A stretch of DNA of 64,000 nt, from positions 434,001 through 498,000 of the forward strand of contig WHVA01000014.1 in the NCBI GenBank assembly GCA_015179125.1, in the 5' to 3' direction. A program made the position numbers and the translations under genes. The stretch's first letter is position 1. Every line of letters starts with the position of its first letter. Below the pieces are notes generated by a model. That model worked only from the letters and a program-made list of their open reading frames with translations. It had not been told where the DNA came from and did not search any database. Positions 11,301 to 20,733 of this stretch are shown piece by piece. This DNA comes from Gautieria morchelliformis. Its lineage: Eukaryota > Basidiomycota > Agaricomycetes > Gomphales > Gomphaceae.

Positions 11301-12613
11301 CGTTTGCGCCCACTGCCAAATGGGCTGCATTGCGTGCTGTGCTTGCAATGGCCGCCATTGAAGACATGGAGCTCGAGAGCATCGATATCTCATCTGCATA
11401 CCTAAATGGAGAGCTTGATCAGGAAGTTTACATGGAGCAACCAGAGGGGTTCCACCAGGGTGCTTATGATGATTTCCTCAAGCTTCTCAAAGGCATCTAT
11501 GGTCTGAAGCAATCTGGGAGAATCTGGCATCAGAAGCTCGATAAAGAGCTGCGGGAGATGGACTTTGTCAAAGTGAGGTGTGACCATAGCATTTGGGTGT
11601 ACCAGAAGGGTGACGATAAGGTCATCATCCCCGTCTTTGTGGATGATTTGACCATTGCATCCAAGTCCAAGGAAGCCATGCGGCGTGTGAAGGATGAGCT
11701 GAAGAAGCGTTTTAAACTTAGGGACCTCGGTCCTACGTCTTTCCTCCTTGGAGTTTCCATTGAGAGGGACCGAGCCAAGCGCACACTCACACTCTCACAG
11801 AAGCAGTATACCTTGGACCTTCTGGAGCGATATGGTCATTCAGATTGCTATAGAGTCTTTACTCCTATGGATCCTGGCTGCAGGCTGTCCACTGAACAGG
11901 CTCCCTCTACACCGGAGGAGGTTGAATTCATGAAAGACAAGCCATATATTCATGCAGTGGGATCCTTGCTTTATTTGGCTACTGCAACCCGTCCAGACAT
12001 AGCATATGCGGTGGGAGTATTGGCCAGATTCAACTCCAATCCTGGCATGGCACACTGGACAGCTGTCAAGCACCTCTTCAAATACCTGAAGGGCACCCTT
12101 GACTACAAGCTGACATACAAGCCAGGCTTGACACAGTCAACCCAGCTGTTTACGTCATATTCAGATGCAGACCATGGTGGAGACAAAGACTGTGGTAAAT
12201 CCACCGGTGCATATGTGGTTAAAATGGGAACTGGAGCCATCAGTTGGAGAACAAAATTGCAGACCATGGTCACTCTGTCTACCACAGAGGCAGAATACAT
12301 TGCGGCTGTCTCGGCAGGCCAAGAGATCCTTTGGTTGCGAAATTTGTTCACTGAGCTTGGGTGGAAACCTAGAGGTTCCTCTACACTCTTCATTGATAAC
12401 CAGTCAGCAGTTCAAGTTGCTAAGAATCCTGAACACCACGGGAGACTCAAGCAACTAGACTTGCGCTTCTACTGGCTGAGAGATGTGGTCACCGAAGGAA
12501 AAATCTCAGTTGCTCACATTCCCACCGATGAGATGCCAGCAGACATGTTGACAAAGTCGTTGACAAAGGTCAAGGTTGAACGCTGCAGGAAAATGCTAGG
12601 ACTAATGCTATAA
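8345..12613 (+). CDS. copia-1 B Gag-Pol polyprotein (intact, about 1422 aa)
   Basis: The frame is uninterrupted from the ATG at 8345; the upstream extension begins with GTG and is not needed. The Gag capsid-like region is followed near residue 221 by a CX2CX3GHX4C zinc knuckle and a lysine-rich stretch. The protease motif DTGASSH is near residue 307. Integrase has its HHCC zinc region near 447, the first Asp in HSDLHG near 509, then DDKGGEY and NGVAERVNRT. Reverse transcriptase carries FVDDLT near 1097. RNase H carries YSDADHGG near 1271 and TTEAEY. All catalytic residues are present. One frame covers gag and pol, so the Gag to Pol ratio must be set by processing or by RNA-level control. Confidence 0.96.
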   Translation: MGKDGDRVTKLGEGNYNTWVGEMRALLMTKEVWSLVKGEYTQPGVSDMAELKSWRKDRDIAAGQIYLALEASQKVHVKGLEEDPVQMWRKLESVHLQKRPATRFNALDRLFSIRKQDDETLNALMTRVDDAINKVQDLRPPNFTIDDMDGELAAMALIRALPEEYTAFKSALMLLPQFDYQTVKEAMILEQQNRAPRGTDSTTIAMKSAQIAQTPQSSSTCDFCSRSGHTLETCFKYRDAKRQAEQKAKERKAKKKDKGKKKPEQAKQAEQEEEASKVEFAGNASISLPDPTSPTNALIVEASADWTADTGASSHMTPHRHWFTTYQPLEIPIRLADGQTIHSVGVGSVRFKPVVNGLPKRLLEFERVLHVPLLRSNLLSVLYLTRHKHFHVSIVGDKMLLFNRQGNLLFTATVTGNNTAHLDGLTQPMTEFAGLISTCPLDITLWHRRFGHLNFPHVHHLVSKELVTGLTIKSQATPDPICEPCLAGKQHRVVNKTANFHATEPLVLIHSDLHGPMPVTQDGYRYWITFIDDATRLWVVIKLKAKSDAFDAFKRFKAYVENATSQKIKTLRDDKGGEYMSTEFGMFLATAGIARQHTVRNEPHQNGVAERVNRTLQEQAIAMLTESHLPTSFWSYAVPALVHVRNRSPTSALQGEIPYTVFYGCKPDVSHLRVFGCTAYVHVQKDKRKPLGSHTEKCVFIGYPAEYKGWMFYNPLTRKVIISNTAEFDERIFPGLTRETHPPLPEVPPPEPSTTIEVERRPPQVEVQEKVGDIPNQVGAVPAPLPEPPEAVSPDPSDGLDDSHSDSDSDSEGVTPPPPIRRYPLRERRPPGRWWEATTYREGTPAIESSSEEESSPAPSQPADSGEESLYTHAQTDTVLSAHDAFECAFQAALKVSAHSTDPKSFAEAMKRPDAEYWFKAAYDEIQAQLDNGTWKLAKLPPGRKAIGSRWVFLIKRKADGSIDRYKGRLVAKGYAQRPGFDYTETFAPTAKWAALRAVLAMAAIEDMELESIDISSAYLNGELDQEVYMEQPEGFHQGAYDDFLKLLKGIYGLKQSGRIWHQKLDKELREMDFVKVRCDHSIWVYQKGDDKVIIPVFVDDLTIASKSKEAMRRVKDELKKRFKLRDLGPTSFLLGVSIERDRAKRTLTLSQKQYTLDLLERYGHSDCYRVFTPMDPGCRLSTEQAPSTPEEVEFMKDKPYIHAVGSLLYLATATRPDIAYAVGVLARFNSNPGMAHWTAVKHLFKYLKGTLDYKLTYKPGLTQSTQLFTSYSDADHGGDKDCGKSTGAYVVKMGTGAISWRTKLQTMVTLSTTEAEYIAAVSAGQEILWLRNLFTELGWKPRGSSTLFIDNQSAVQVAKNPEHHGRLKQLDLRFYWLRDVVTEGKISVAHIPTDEMPADMLTKSLTKVKVERCRKMLGLML

Positions 12614-12651
12614 TGATTTGCACTGAGCATTGTTTAGCGCCTGGAGTGCTA

Positions 12652-12657
12652 AATAAA
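12652..12657 (+). promoter_or_regulatory. AATAAA polyadenylation-like signal after pol
   Basis: AATAAA lies about 40 bp after the gag-pol stop and before the extra frame and the 3' LTR. A full-length genomic RNA would have to read through it. Function is inferred from the motif only. Confidence 0.3.
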
Positions 12658-12740
12658 GTTTACAGTTGCTAATTATTTTCAGACTGCACCAAACCTTGTT
12701 TTATCTTTACCAACGCTGTACATTTGCAATCAGCATATCC

Positions 12741-13166
12741 ATGTGCCTCTCAGCGCGCCCATCTACTCCCAATTCCATCAGTTTCATCCAACCATCGCCA
12801 CCTCCTTCTATCACATATCCCTCACCAGTACACTTGTCGCCGGTCACTGCCCAGTCCAATTCAGACCTTCTACCACCCGGCTTCGACACCCTACCATCAT
12901 CTCCTTGCGACACTGCTCATTCAGGCAGTCATATATCATTCATACCACTCACACCACAAGTTCGCATTAAGAATCGGTGGCATGCCATGTTCTTATGGGC
13001 AACGGGGATTTTGCGACGGTGGATGAAGACTGATATGCTGAGGGTGGAAGAGGTGACTCCTGCCGTAGACTTGGGAGCTTTAGAAGAGGAGCAGTTTGAG
13101 ATGCTGCGGATGAGGACATTGGAGGAGCTGGAAGTGATTGAGGTGGCGTTCCTTGAAAGGCTGTGA
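12741..13166 (+). CDS. Possible extra ORF between pol and 3' LTR of copia-1 B
   Basis: This 141-residue frame from the ATG at 12741 lies in the roughly 590-bp interval between gag-pol and the 3' LTR. The first two thirds are rich in Ser, Pro and Thr. The end is acidic and helical in appearance, with many Glu and Leu residues. A short hydrophobic patch around Trp-His-Ala-Met-Phe-Leu-Trp is too short to call a membrane segment. I recognise no domain. Extra genes in this position are known in some copia lineages, but this could equally be captured sequence or a chance frame. The corresponding region of copy A is outside the window. Confidence 0.35.
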   Translation: MCLSARPSTPNSISFIQPSPPPSITYPSPVHLSPVTAQSNSDLLPPGFDTLPSSPCDTAHSGSHISFIPLTPQVRIKNRWHAMFLWATGILRRWMKTDMLRVEEVTPAVDLGALEEEQFEMLRMRTLEELEVIEVAFLERL

Positions 13167-13193
13167 GGTGTAGGAATGCAGAGCTCTATTATC

Positions 13194-13202
13194 AGGTGGG
13201 AG
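13194..13202 (+). other. Polypurine tract of copia-1 B
   Basis: The purine-rich string AGGTGGGAG, with a single T, abuts the 3' LTR start TGTTGAAT. This is the standard plus-strand priming layout of Ty1/copia elements. Confidence 0.75.
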
Positions 13203-13543
13203 TGTTGAATGGTGATATTAGAAGCCCTATCCATTCTACATTTCCTCTAATTTTCTTGGTATTTTTCTCTCCAGTAGTTAGTGACTTCTTGTTGACTCTT
13301 TGCTTTGTATCTGGGCTTTTTGGCATGCTTACATAAGCCAAAAAGCGCCAGCTAACAGCTGGGGAGTGTGGGAGAGTGCCCCTTATCTTGTGCACTCACC
13401 ACACATCCCCAGGTATGATGTATCTAGCTGTATAATCTGATCTTGTGCACTCACCACACATCCCCAGACCTGCTGGGGTGTTTGTTAGGCTTATCAGGCT
13501 TATCAGGCTTGTTGTAAGGCTCCTATAACTTCGCTTTTTTACA
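13203..13543 (+). repeat. 3' LTR of copia-1 B, with internal 55-bp duplication
   Basis: It is 341 bp long, TGTTGAATGG...TTTTTACA. It is identical in layout to the 286-bp LTRs except for 55 extra bases at 13413-13467. These contain a second copy of a 28-bp LTR segment (13385-13412 repeated at 13440-13467) separated by 27 bp of new AT-rich sequence. Confidence 0.9.
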
Positions 13544-13748
13544 CACTTAGCCTAACACGCTGGGTGAAACTCTACAGAGTGAGGTTGGCAATCGATTTTC
13601 TTGTCAATTAGCACTCCAATACCCGAGACGAGCTGTTCAGTTGATTTTCCTGTTCAGTGACTTTCACAAGTCAAGTCAAGTTGTGCGCGAAAGCCACTTC
13701 ACATTACTCTCTCGTTATTGCAGTGCATTGACGTTGGTCGACCCAATC

Positions 13749-14287
13749 TGTAGAGGACAGGAATTATAGGCAGTAGGTTCGGACTTGGTGCTCAAAAGAA
13801 GACTAGAAATTAATTCACTCTCTCAGTGAATTTAGTTGTCACTATAAATATATTATACACTACCTAGAAATTAATTCACTACAGGATTTCTAGGTCAACA
13901 AATGGAAAAGAAACAAGACTAATTTACTTGCCTCTCTCAGTGAATTTAGTTGTCACTGAGAGAGGAGGGAAATGTGTCTCATGCGCATGTACTACTAGCC
14001 GGCGCTTTAGCGCCCATGGTTCCACGGTATGCCATGATAAGCGCCCATAGAACGTAGCACGGTAGTGAACAGCCGCAGCTCAAAAAGGAAACTTGTCCAC
14101 AACCACCCACAAAGGGTCGGTTGGACAGAACATGAAAAGAAGTAGAAATACAGCTTCGAAAAATCAAAGAAAAATTTACAAATCATAGAATGAATGTCAG
14201 CATGGTTTCAAGTCAAAATCAAAAGAAATATGAATGCTGGAATCTATTTGGCTTGATTTTGGTGCAGGAGCATAAAGGCACCCAACA
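13749..14287 (-). repeat. 3' LTR of copia-2
   Basis: The 539-bp LTR matches the two halves of the 5' LTR (20734-20791 and 22361-22847) with few substitutions. It contains a repeated TAGAAATTAATTCACT motif and an inverted CTCTCTCAGTGAATTTAG / CACTGAGAGAG segment. Confidence 0.9.
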
Positions 14288-14300
14288 TGCCCCCTCAGGC
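14288..14300 (-). other. Polypurine tract of copia-2
   Basis: Read on the minus strand this is GCCTGAGGGGGCA, directly before the LTR start TGTTGGG and just after the pol stop codon. This is a typical copia polypurine tract. Confidence 0.75.
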
Positions 14301-16637
14301 CTAATATATTCCAAGTTTCTCGTTGAGGATCTTCACTCTAGGACTAGGAAGTCCTTTAGTGAGAATATCTGCCAACATTTGTTCTGTTGGCAAATAAACG
14401 AGCTTGGCTTCTTGATTTTTGATTATATCTTGAAGGAAATATAATCTGATGTCGAAATGCTTGGTTCTTGTGTGTTGTTGAGTGCCATACGTGATTGCAA
14501 TGGCTGATTGATTGTCTGAATAAACTTGGATGGGTCTGTTCAGCAGTTGGAAGATTTCAGAAATAAAATGGCGCATCCAGAGAGCCTCTTTGCCCACATG
14601 GGTCAGGGCGACGAATTCGGCTTCAGTTGATGAGAGGGCTACTATCGATTGTTTCTGGCAACTCCATGAAACAGTGCCTCCATCAATCTGAAATAAATAT
14701 GCCGAATATGAACGCCTATGACTCTGTGAACCCCAATCCGCATCTGAATACCCCATCAAGCTGTCTCGATTTCTTCCAAGTGTGAGTTTGTAATGCTTCG
14801 TGCCTTTCAAATATTTGAAGACACGTTTAACTGCATTCCAATGTGTGCCACCTGGATTTTCGAGGGATTGTGAGAGCAATGACACCGCAAATGCAATGTC
14901 AGGTCGAGTGGCTACAGCTGCCCACATCAGTGATCCTATGGCTTGCCTGTATGAAAACTTCGACATGGCTTTCTTGCCTCTCTCTGTAGAAGGACATTGG
15001 TCTTTAGATAATTTAACGGCTGGATCAAGAGGCGTAGCATAAGTCTTCGCATCTTCGAGATTGAATTTTTTGATGATCTTCTCGATGTATGCGGGTTGTG
15101 AAATTGCAATGGTTTTCTTCTGCCAGTCTCTTTCGATTTTGAGATTCAATAGCCAATGAATCTCGCCTAGATCTTTCATACTGAAGACCTGAGCAAGATC
15201 TCGTTTGACTTCATCCAGGACTGATTGATTCTCAGCTGTGATAGTGAGGTCGTCCACAGCTGTTGCAATGATCACATGCCCCTTTCCGCCACGTCTATAA
15301 AATACAGCCCCATCTGTGGCTGATGTAGTGAATCCTAACTTGTGGAATTCACCACTTAGACGTTTGTACCATTCTCTTCCAGATTGTTTGAGGCCGTAGA
15401 GTGCTTTCTTCAAAAGTAGCACTTTGTCTTTGTCTCCAGACTCATATCCATACGGCTGCTTCATGTAAATAGGTTCAGGCAACGTAGCATTGAGGTATGC
15501 ATAGTCTACGTCCATTTGATGAATAGGCCAGTCATTCCTAGCAGCAATGGCGCATATGATCCACAGGGAGGATAACTGAGCAACAGGTGAGTATGTCTCA
15601 TCATAGTCGACTCCAAACTTCTGTGTGAAGCCTTGGGCGACCATTCTCGATTTAGGCATTATTGGTTTCCCTTCTGGATTACGCTTCCAAAGGTAGACCC
15701 ATTTATTACCGACAATATTGGCTCCAGGAGGTGGTTTGGCTCGTTCCCACACTCCCTTGTCGATTAGGGCCTTGTACTCTTTGTCCATTGATTTCTTCCA
15801 CATAGGATTATTCAGAGCTTCGTCTGCATTGCTAGGTTCAACTTGACTCAAATCCGGCGCCTTGTTATTGTTTTGACCGTCGGTTGGAAATGCACTGATG
15901 GCAAACTCATAACTACTGATGCCATCAATCTTGGAGGATAATTCTTGGTCGAATAGATTTTCTTTATGGTCCTCAACGTCCTCGTAAGCTAGCGTAGTCA
16001 TATGTGCGCCAGCTTGTCTCTGAGTTTGAGATCTTGTTATGGGACCTGTTGGGGCCGGCTGCACTTGTTGTTGACGAATCCTTTCGCTTCTCCTTATCGG
16101 TTCAGCTTCTCTAGGTCTGTCATCAACTCCCTGAATAGGTTGCAGCTCTTCAAGATATTCCTCTGGTGCGCTTTCATCAATTTCTTCGACCTTTGCCTCT
16201 TTGCTGACTAAGCGACCGGGCACAGGCACTGATGCCGGAATGGCCTTCTTCTCCTCTCTAGACATAGGTAGCTTGGATTCCTCAATAGAAATGATTGGGA
16301 CTTTTCCCTTCTTCATCTCTGAATCAAACACGATGTTTCGCTCGACAGAAACTTTGTGAGAGTCAGGCCAATAAACATAATGACCATGGCTCTGCGCAGA
16401 AATTCCTATCCACCGAGCTCTTTTGGCACGAGCTGCCGATTTATCTCCCTGATTGACCTTAACATAGACTTCGGTTCCCCACATGTGAATGTCTTTGAGA
16501 TTCGGCTTCTCATGGTGAATCATTTCGTAAGGCGTTTTATCTGGTAGAGCTCTTGTATGCGTCCTATTCCTAAGATAATTGGCATGCTGTATTGCATAGC
16601 CCCATAATATCTTAGGAAGGCCTGATTCGAATAGCAT
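14301..16637 (-). pseudogene. copia-2 pol: integrase end, reverse transcriptase and RNase H (open frame)
   Basis: About 778 residues remain open. They begin in the integrase C-terminal part and continue through reverse transcriptase, with the VDDLT active-site box near the middle. RNase H carries YSDADWG, STEAEF and YSDNQSA. The frame ends a few bases before the polypurine tract. The upstream integrase core lies in a separate frame (17206-18442) because of an insertion, so this part cannot be made as a normal polyprotein. The long surviving frame suggests that decay is recent. Confidence 0.9.
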
Positions 16638-16654
16638 GGCACGAGTTCTCTCAG

Positions 16655-17208
16655 TGAGAGTTCAACTGTAGTAATCGGGGGATTGGTGTGTGCCCAGAAT
16701 AAGGACAGCGTGCTGGCCTTACAATTAGTGTGAGGAGCTGAGGCCAAAAAAAGCCAAGGCTACACCTGAAGTCATTGGGTTCTAAGCTAACAATGGAACT
16801 TAATTCGGGGCCATGGGCAAACATCCTCAAGCTGGGACGGTGGGTTATGAAACAGTGGCAGACATAATTCCAGGTGCTTCAGTTAGCAATCTCCTTTGGG
16901 AACTAATCACTGAAACTCGGTTCTTGTCAGATTTGACCTGAGGGTGTCTGGTGTTCCAGATCAGGGTTCAAAAGCATAGCCAGACTTTGGTGAAACAAGG
17001 GGCTTAGCAAATCTTCCTGGTGGAGCAAGCCAGGAAACAGTGTCTGGGTTCAGGTTCAGAGTCAGAATTGGTATAGAAGGGGGTTGGGGGTTGGGAACAG
17101 AAAAGAAAGACAAGGGAGAGGGGAAACAGAAACAAACAGAGGGAAATATGGAACATTTGGGGAATAAAGATTGAAAAAGTGATTTGGAAAGTATGGGGGA
17201 CAGAGATG
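16655..17208. mobile_element. Unclassified insertion of about 550 bp in copia-2 integrase
   Basis: The integrase motif GVAERL stops near 17208 and its continuation (ERTRAML) resumes near 16655. The intervening DNA is non-coding and begins on the plus strand with TGTAGTAATCGGGGG and ends with GGGACAGAGATGTCA, compatible with an LTR-like TG...CA unit. I could not find a clean target duplication. Boundaries are approximate. Confidence 0.5.
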
Positions 17209-18442
17209 TCAGACGTTCGGCAACACCATTAGACTCTGGTGTGTCATGTACCGTCAACCGATGCTTCGTACCTTGTTTGGCCAGGTGCTGTTCAAATTCA
17301 GAGCTCGTATACTCGCCACCTCGGTCAGAAACAAGTGCCTTGATGTGCACATTTCTCTGTTGAAGCATTAGAGCCTCGTAGAGTTTGTACTTTGAGAATG
17401 CTTGCGATTTGTTCGCCATGAGATAGATCACCGATTCCCTTGAGTAGTCATTGATAAAAGAGACATAATATGACTTTTTATCGATTGTGAGGTGCCTTGC
17501 AGGTCCCCAGACATCAGAATAAATTCTGTCACCGAATTTTGATGTACGGTCTCTGGGTTCTTGAGGAAGAGGTTTGCGTGCAATCTTGGCTTGAATGCAT
17601 GCATCACAGACAATCTTATCGCCTGTGGAGCTCAGTTCAATGCCCAATATCATGCCATGGTTAAGTAGATGTTGTAGGGACTTCTGTGAGATATGCCCCA
17701 TCCTCTGATGAATTTCCATGGCAGACAAACACATATGGGCTTGAGCACTTGGTGACTGGAGGTCTAGTCGATATAAGCCATTGACCTTCGGTGCTTGCAT
17801 CAATATCTTTCCAGCAGTGTTAGATATTGTGCATTTCTGGCCACCAAGTCGAATATCGTAGCCAGCATCATTGCACTGACCGATTGAGACGAGGGTAGCA
17901 GCAATTTTTGGTGCATAGTACGTATCTTGCAACATGACTTCTACTGTTTTATCTCCAACCTTATTGGATAATATGAGCAGTCCTGAGCCGAAGGCATCAA
18001 AAGTGCCTTTGTTGGCTGCTCGGATAGTCCTCGGCTGTGAGAATTGGCAGTAGTTCCTCAATAAACTTTTATGAGGAGTCATATGCAATGTCGTTCTGGT
18101 GTCGAGTATCACTACAACTCCTGAGGATGTGCTCGAATTAAAATTAGAGCACTCGTCGAAATTGGTGAAGGCAAGATGCCCATCATCACTTTCCTCAGAA
18201 GAGGTGTCTTCTTCGGCAACATTCGTTTTTGCTTTACCCTTCTTCTTCTTTTTGCCTTTGGCTTTGTTCTTCTGACGTGGTCCTTGACCTTCTTTACCAC
18301 CTCCTTTATCCCAGCAATTTTCGATAGAATGTCCAGGCTTTTTGCAGTTACTGCATGTATGCGTCTTCTGCCCCTTGTGGTCCTTCTTAGTAGATGAACC
18401 AATAAACACCTGCTCTTCTTGCAGGAGTGTTTTCTTCCTGTC
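17206..18442 (-). pseudogene. copia-2 Gag zinc knuckle, protease and integrase core
   Basis: This frame carries a zinc knuckle (CSNCKKPGHSIENC), a protease-like region in which the usual Asp-Thr/Ser-Gly is read as DTRTTLHM, the integrase zinc region (HQRMGH ... CDACIQAK), the first Asp in YSDVWGP and DRGGEYTS. The protease active site Gly appears replaced by Arg, so the enzyme would probably be dead. The upstream end is cut by the F3 solo LTR at 18443 and the downstream end by the insertion at about 17208. Confidence 0.85.
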
Positions 18443-20212
18443 TGTCAAGATTGGTTTTCAGGCATTAATATCGTGTATTAGTGAACACAGCGAATGCCCA
18501 AATAACTTGTGCAAATAAGTATGCCGTTCGGCGAATAGGTGAACCAATGAATGTTCACAAGGTAAGAGGGTTTGCCTAAACGGGGCTCACCCTATCTACA
18601 GTCGTAGCGAAATAGCCCGTGGCTCTTGACGATGTAATGTGCAAGGTCTCACGGAAGGGCTGTCTAAGTCTCAACAATCCCTTCGCTGGCGAAGGTGCTC
18701 CTTTGGAGCCCTTCGCCAACAGCACAGAAAATGGTTCGGAGGCTAAGGTAACGAGGATGAGGTATGAGAACTCACCAGTGATGCCTAAGTCCTCTGCTAG
18801 TCGAAGATGGAAATCTCCAAGAGAAGGCTTAAGGCGATGACCACGGCGAGGTCAAAGCTGCACAAGATGAACGACGTATGATAATTGAACTGGGGAATAT
18901 ACATGCGAATGTAAACTACTTATATTGAATGCTCATAAGGTATCAGCGAATAGGAAAGAGGCCGTTGTGAGTCAGGGTTGGATAGGGGTGCGCAGTCATG
19001 ATACAACATAGATGAAATAAACATACAATAGAATGAGAGAAGAGGGAGAACATGAAACAACGGAGGGTGAAGGTGGCGAAGACACCTATGTACGAAATCA
19101 TGTCTTGGGGCCCACATATACCCTGCCTGTAAGGGCAACCCTGGCTGGTTGTGGAGATCACACTACCACACAACTGACAAGGGGAAATCCAAAGTACATA
19201 TAAATGAACAGAGTATACAAGAGAGGGGATTATCACCTGACAAGGGGAAATCCAAAGAGAAAAGTCTAAGGACCCCCAATGTCAGCGAGCCCGTATTATA
19301 CTACGTTGCGCAGCCAGGGACAACACTTGGCACCCGCCATCAACCCTGCATCTCCCTGACCACCCTGACCCTTGATCGACCCTTGATGCCACCTATTATG
19401 TGAGTCGTTTGATTTCCGACACTGTTCCGAGAGCGGAAGTCGGAAATTGGAGTGGAACTGGCAAGGCGAACAGAACTGGTGGAAGTTCTCCCAGAAGCGG
19501 AATCATTTCCGAAAGCGGAGGCAGAGATGGAATCGGAACCGGAACCGGAGTCGGAAATAGAGTCGGAACTGGGTGTGGTGTTGGAACTGGAAATGGAAAA
19601 CAGGGTGTCCCCTGACACTGCCCTGCACGGGTTCTTCATCTACTGGGTTGATCCCACACGACCCACAGGTAGGACGTCCCGTGAACGCACCCTGCTCATA
19701 TGAACACCAAAAGGGGGTTGGATCGAGAAGCTGATGGAGTTACTGACGAGCCATTCTGCCAGATCGGGATGTCGATCGTGGTTTGATGGTGTGCCTGTTA
19801 GCGAATGATGCGAGCAGCGAATGGTCGTTCGGCGAAATGCGAGGAAGGGCCAGCGGAGATGACATAGGGCAGGAGTGGTCGAGGTGGAGGGCGATGACGA
19901 GCGAACACGGAGGAGGAGTAGCGAAAGGGGAAATGGGGATAACAAGGTGCAGGAAATACACAGGTCATGACAATCCAATTACCAGAACGCCATCGGAAGA
20001 GGGTTGCGCAGAGGAGGTGGTAGACCCAGCGATGACTGCCGAGTCAGTCCAAAGACGTCGATCGTGTATTTGATGGCGTGGCTATGGTAATTGGCGCGAA
20101 CAGCGAGAATTGGTTGCCGAACATGGCAATGGCGATCGGAATGAACACGAAGGTGGAGTGAGAAAATAGGAAGACTGAGCATCTGAGTATGGGAAATAAA
20201 CGCGTCATGACA
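18443..20212 (-). mobile_element. F3 solo LTR inserted in copia-2 gag
   Basis: On the plus strand it reads TGTCAAGATTGG...GTCATGACA and is flanked by CTGTC on both sides (18438-18442 and 20213-20217). It is 1770 bp long, of which 490 bp is a nested F4 LTR. The LTR terminus TGTCATGAC occurs twice, 240 bp apart (ends at 19972 and 20212). The orientation follows the copy at 20792 (start TGTCATGA). It shares a conserved hairpin-forming CCTTCGCC-rich block with the other F3 LTRs. No internal retroelement genes remain. Confidence 0.88.
19128..19617 (+). mobile_element. F4 solo LTR nested in the F3 LTR
   Basis: The 490-bp unit runs TGTAAGGGCAACC...GTGTCCCCTGACA and is flanked by CTGCC (19123-19127 and 19618-19622). 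Its second half contains purine-rich GGAACCGGAACCGGAG-type near-repeats. A truncated relative lies at 4987-5078. Strand is arbitrary. Confidence 0.85.
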
Positions 20213-20217
20213 CTGTC

Positions 20218-20728
20218 ATACTGAGCCTTTAGTACCCTAATAATGTCATCAGGGACTAAGGGCCTCCCGCATTCTTCAAGCGAAGTGGTAAGGGCATTCA
20301 TGACTGCCTCATAGGATGGTGGAAGTGACGCAAGGATTATGTCCATGAATTCTTCTTCAGAAACTCTGGCTCCCATCTCATTAAGACGAGCATATATGTC
20401 TTGGGCCTTGTCCAAGTGGTCTCTCAATTCTCCATCCTCAGGACATCTCATACTGCGGAGTTGTCTCTGCAGGCCGGTGAGGACCATCTTGGGTTTTTTG
20501 GTCATTTCATTGACCAGTGCATCCCAAGTCTCTTTTGTTTGTAAGAATATGGCCTGGGGGCATGACTGGAGGATCAGGAGGTCGAGTGACTCTCCCTTCT
20601 ACATGCTTGAGTAGATTTTTGGACTCGAAATAGCTGATGAGAGTGGCTCGCCACAATGGCCAATTACTTCCATCTGTAGCAAGCTTCTTAACACCCAAAA
20701 GCTTCTGTGAAGTGTCTCTGGGGCCCAT
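20218..20728 (-). pseudogene. copia-2 Gag N-terminal part, frameshifted
   Basis: The ATG at 20728 lies within the primer-binding site. The first 60 or so residues (with NWPLWRATLISYFE, a UBN2/Gag-like motif) run to a C-rich stretch near 20555-20560, where the frame shifts by one base. The remainder (KMVLTGLQRQL ... PPSYEAVMNALT) continues in the next frame up to the F3 LTR at 20212. Gag is therefore broken twice. Confidence 0.82.
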
Positions 20729-20733
20729 AACCC
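20721..20733 (-). other. Primer-binding site of copia-2, overlapping the gag ATG
   Basis: The minus-strand string GGGTTATGGGCCC abuts the LTR end CTCTACA. It pairs with an initiator-tRNA-Met anticodon arm, as in copia-1. The ATG inside it is the first codon of the gag frame. Confidence 0.65.

Larger units (their letters stand above)
7257..13543 (+). mobile_element. Complete Ty1/copia retrotransposon copia-1, copy B
   Basis: The 6287-bp element runs TG...CA and is flanked by the 5-bp direct repeat CACTT (7252-7256 and 13544-13548). In order it has a 5' LTR (7257-7542), primer-binding site, a leader of about 800 bp, one intact gag-pol frame, a polyadenylation-like AATAAA, a short extra frame, a polypurine tract and a 3' LTR (13203-13543). 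Domain order protease-integrase-reverse transcriptase-RNase H defines Ty1/copia. It inserted into an F1b LTR. With an open polyprotein and near-identical LTRs, it looks capable of recent activity. Confidence 0.96.
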
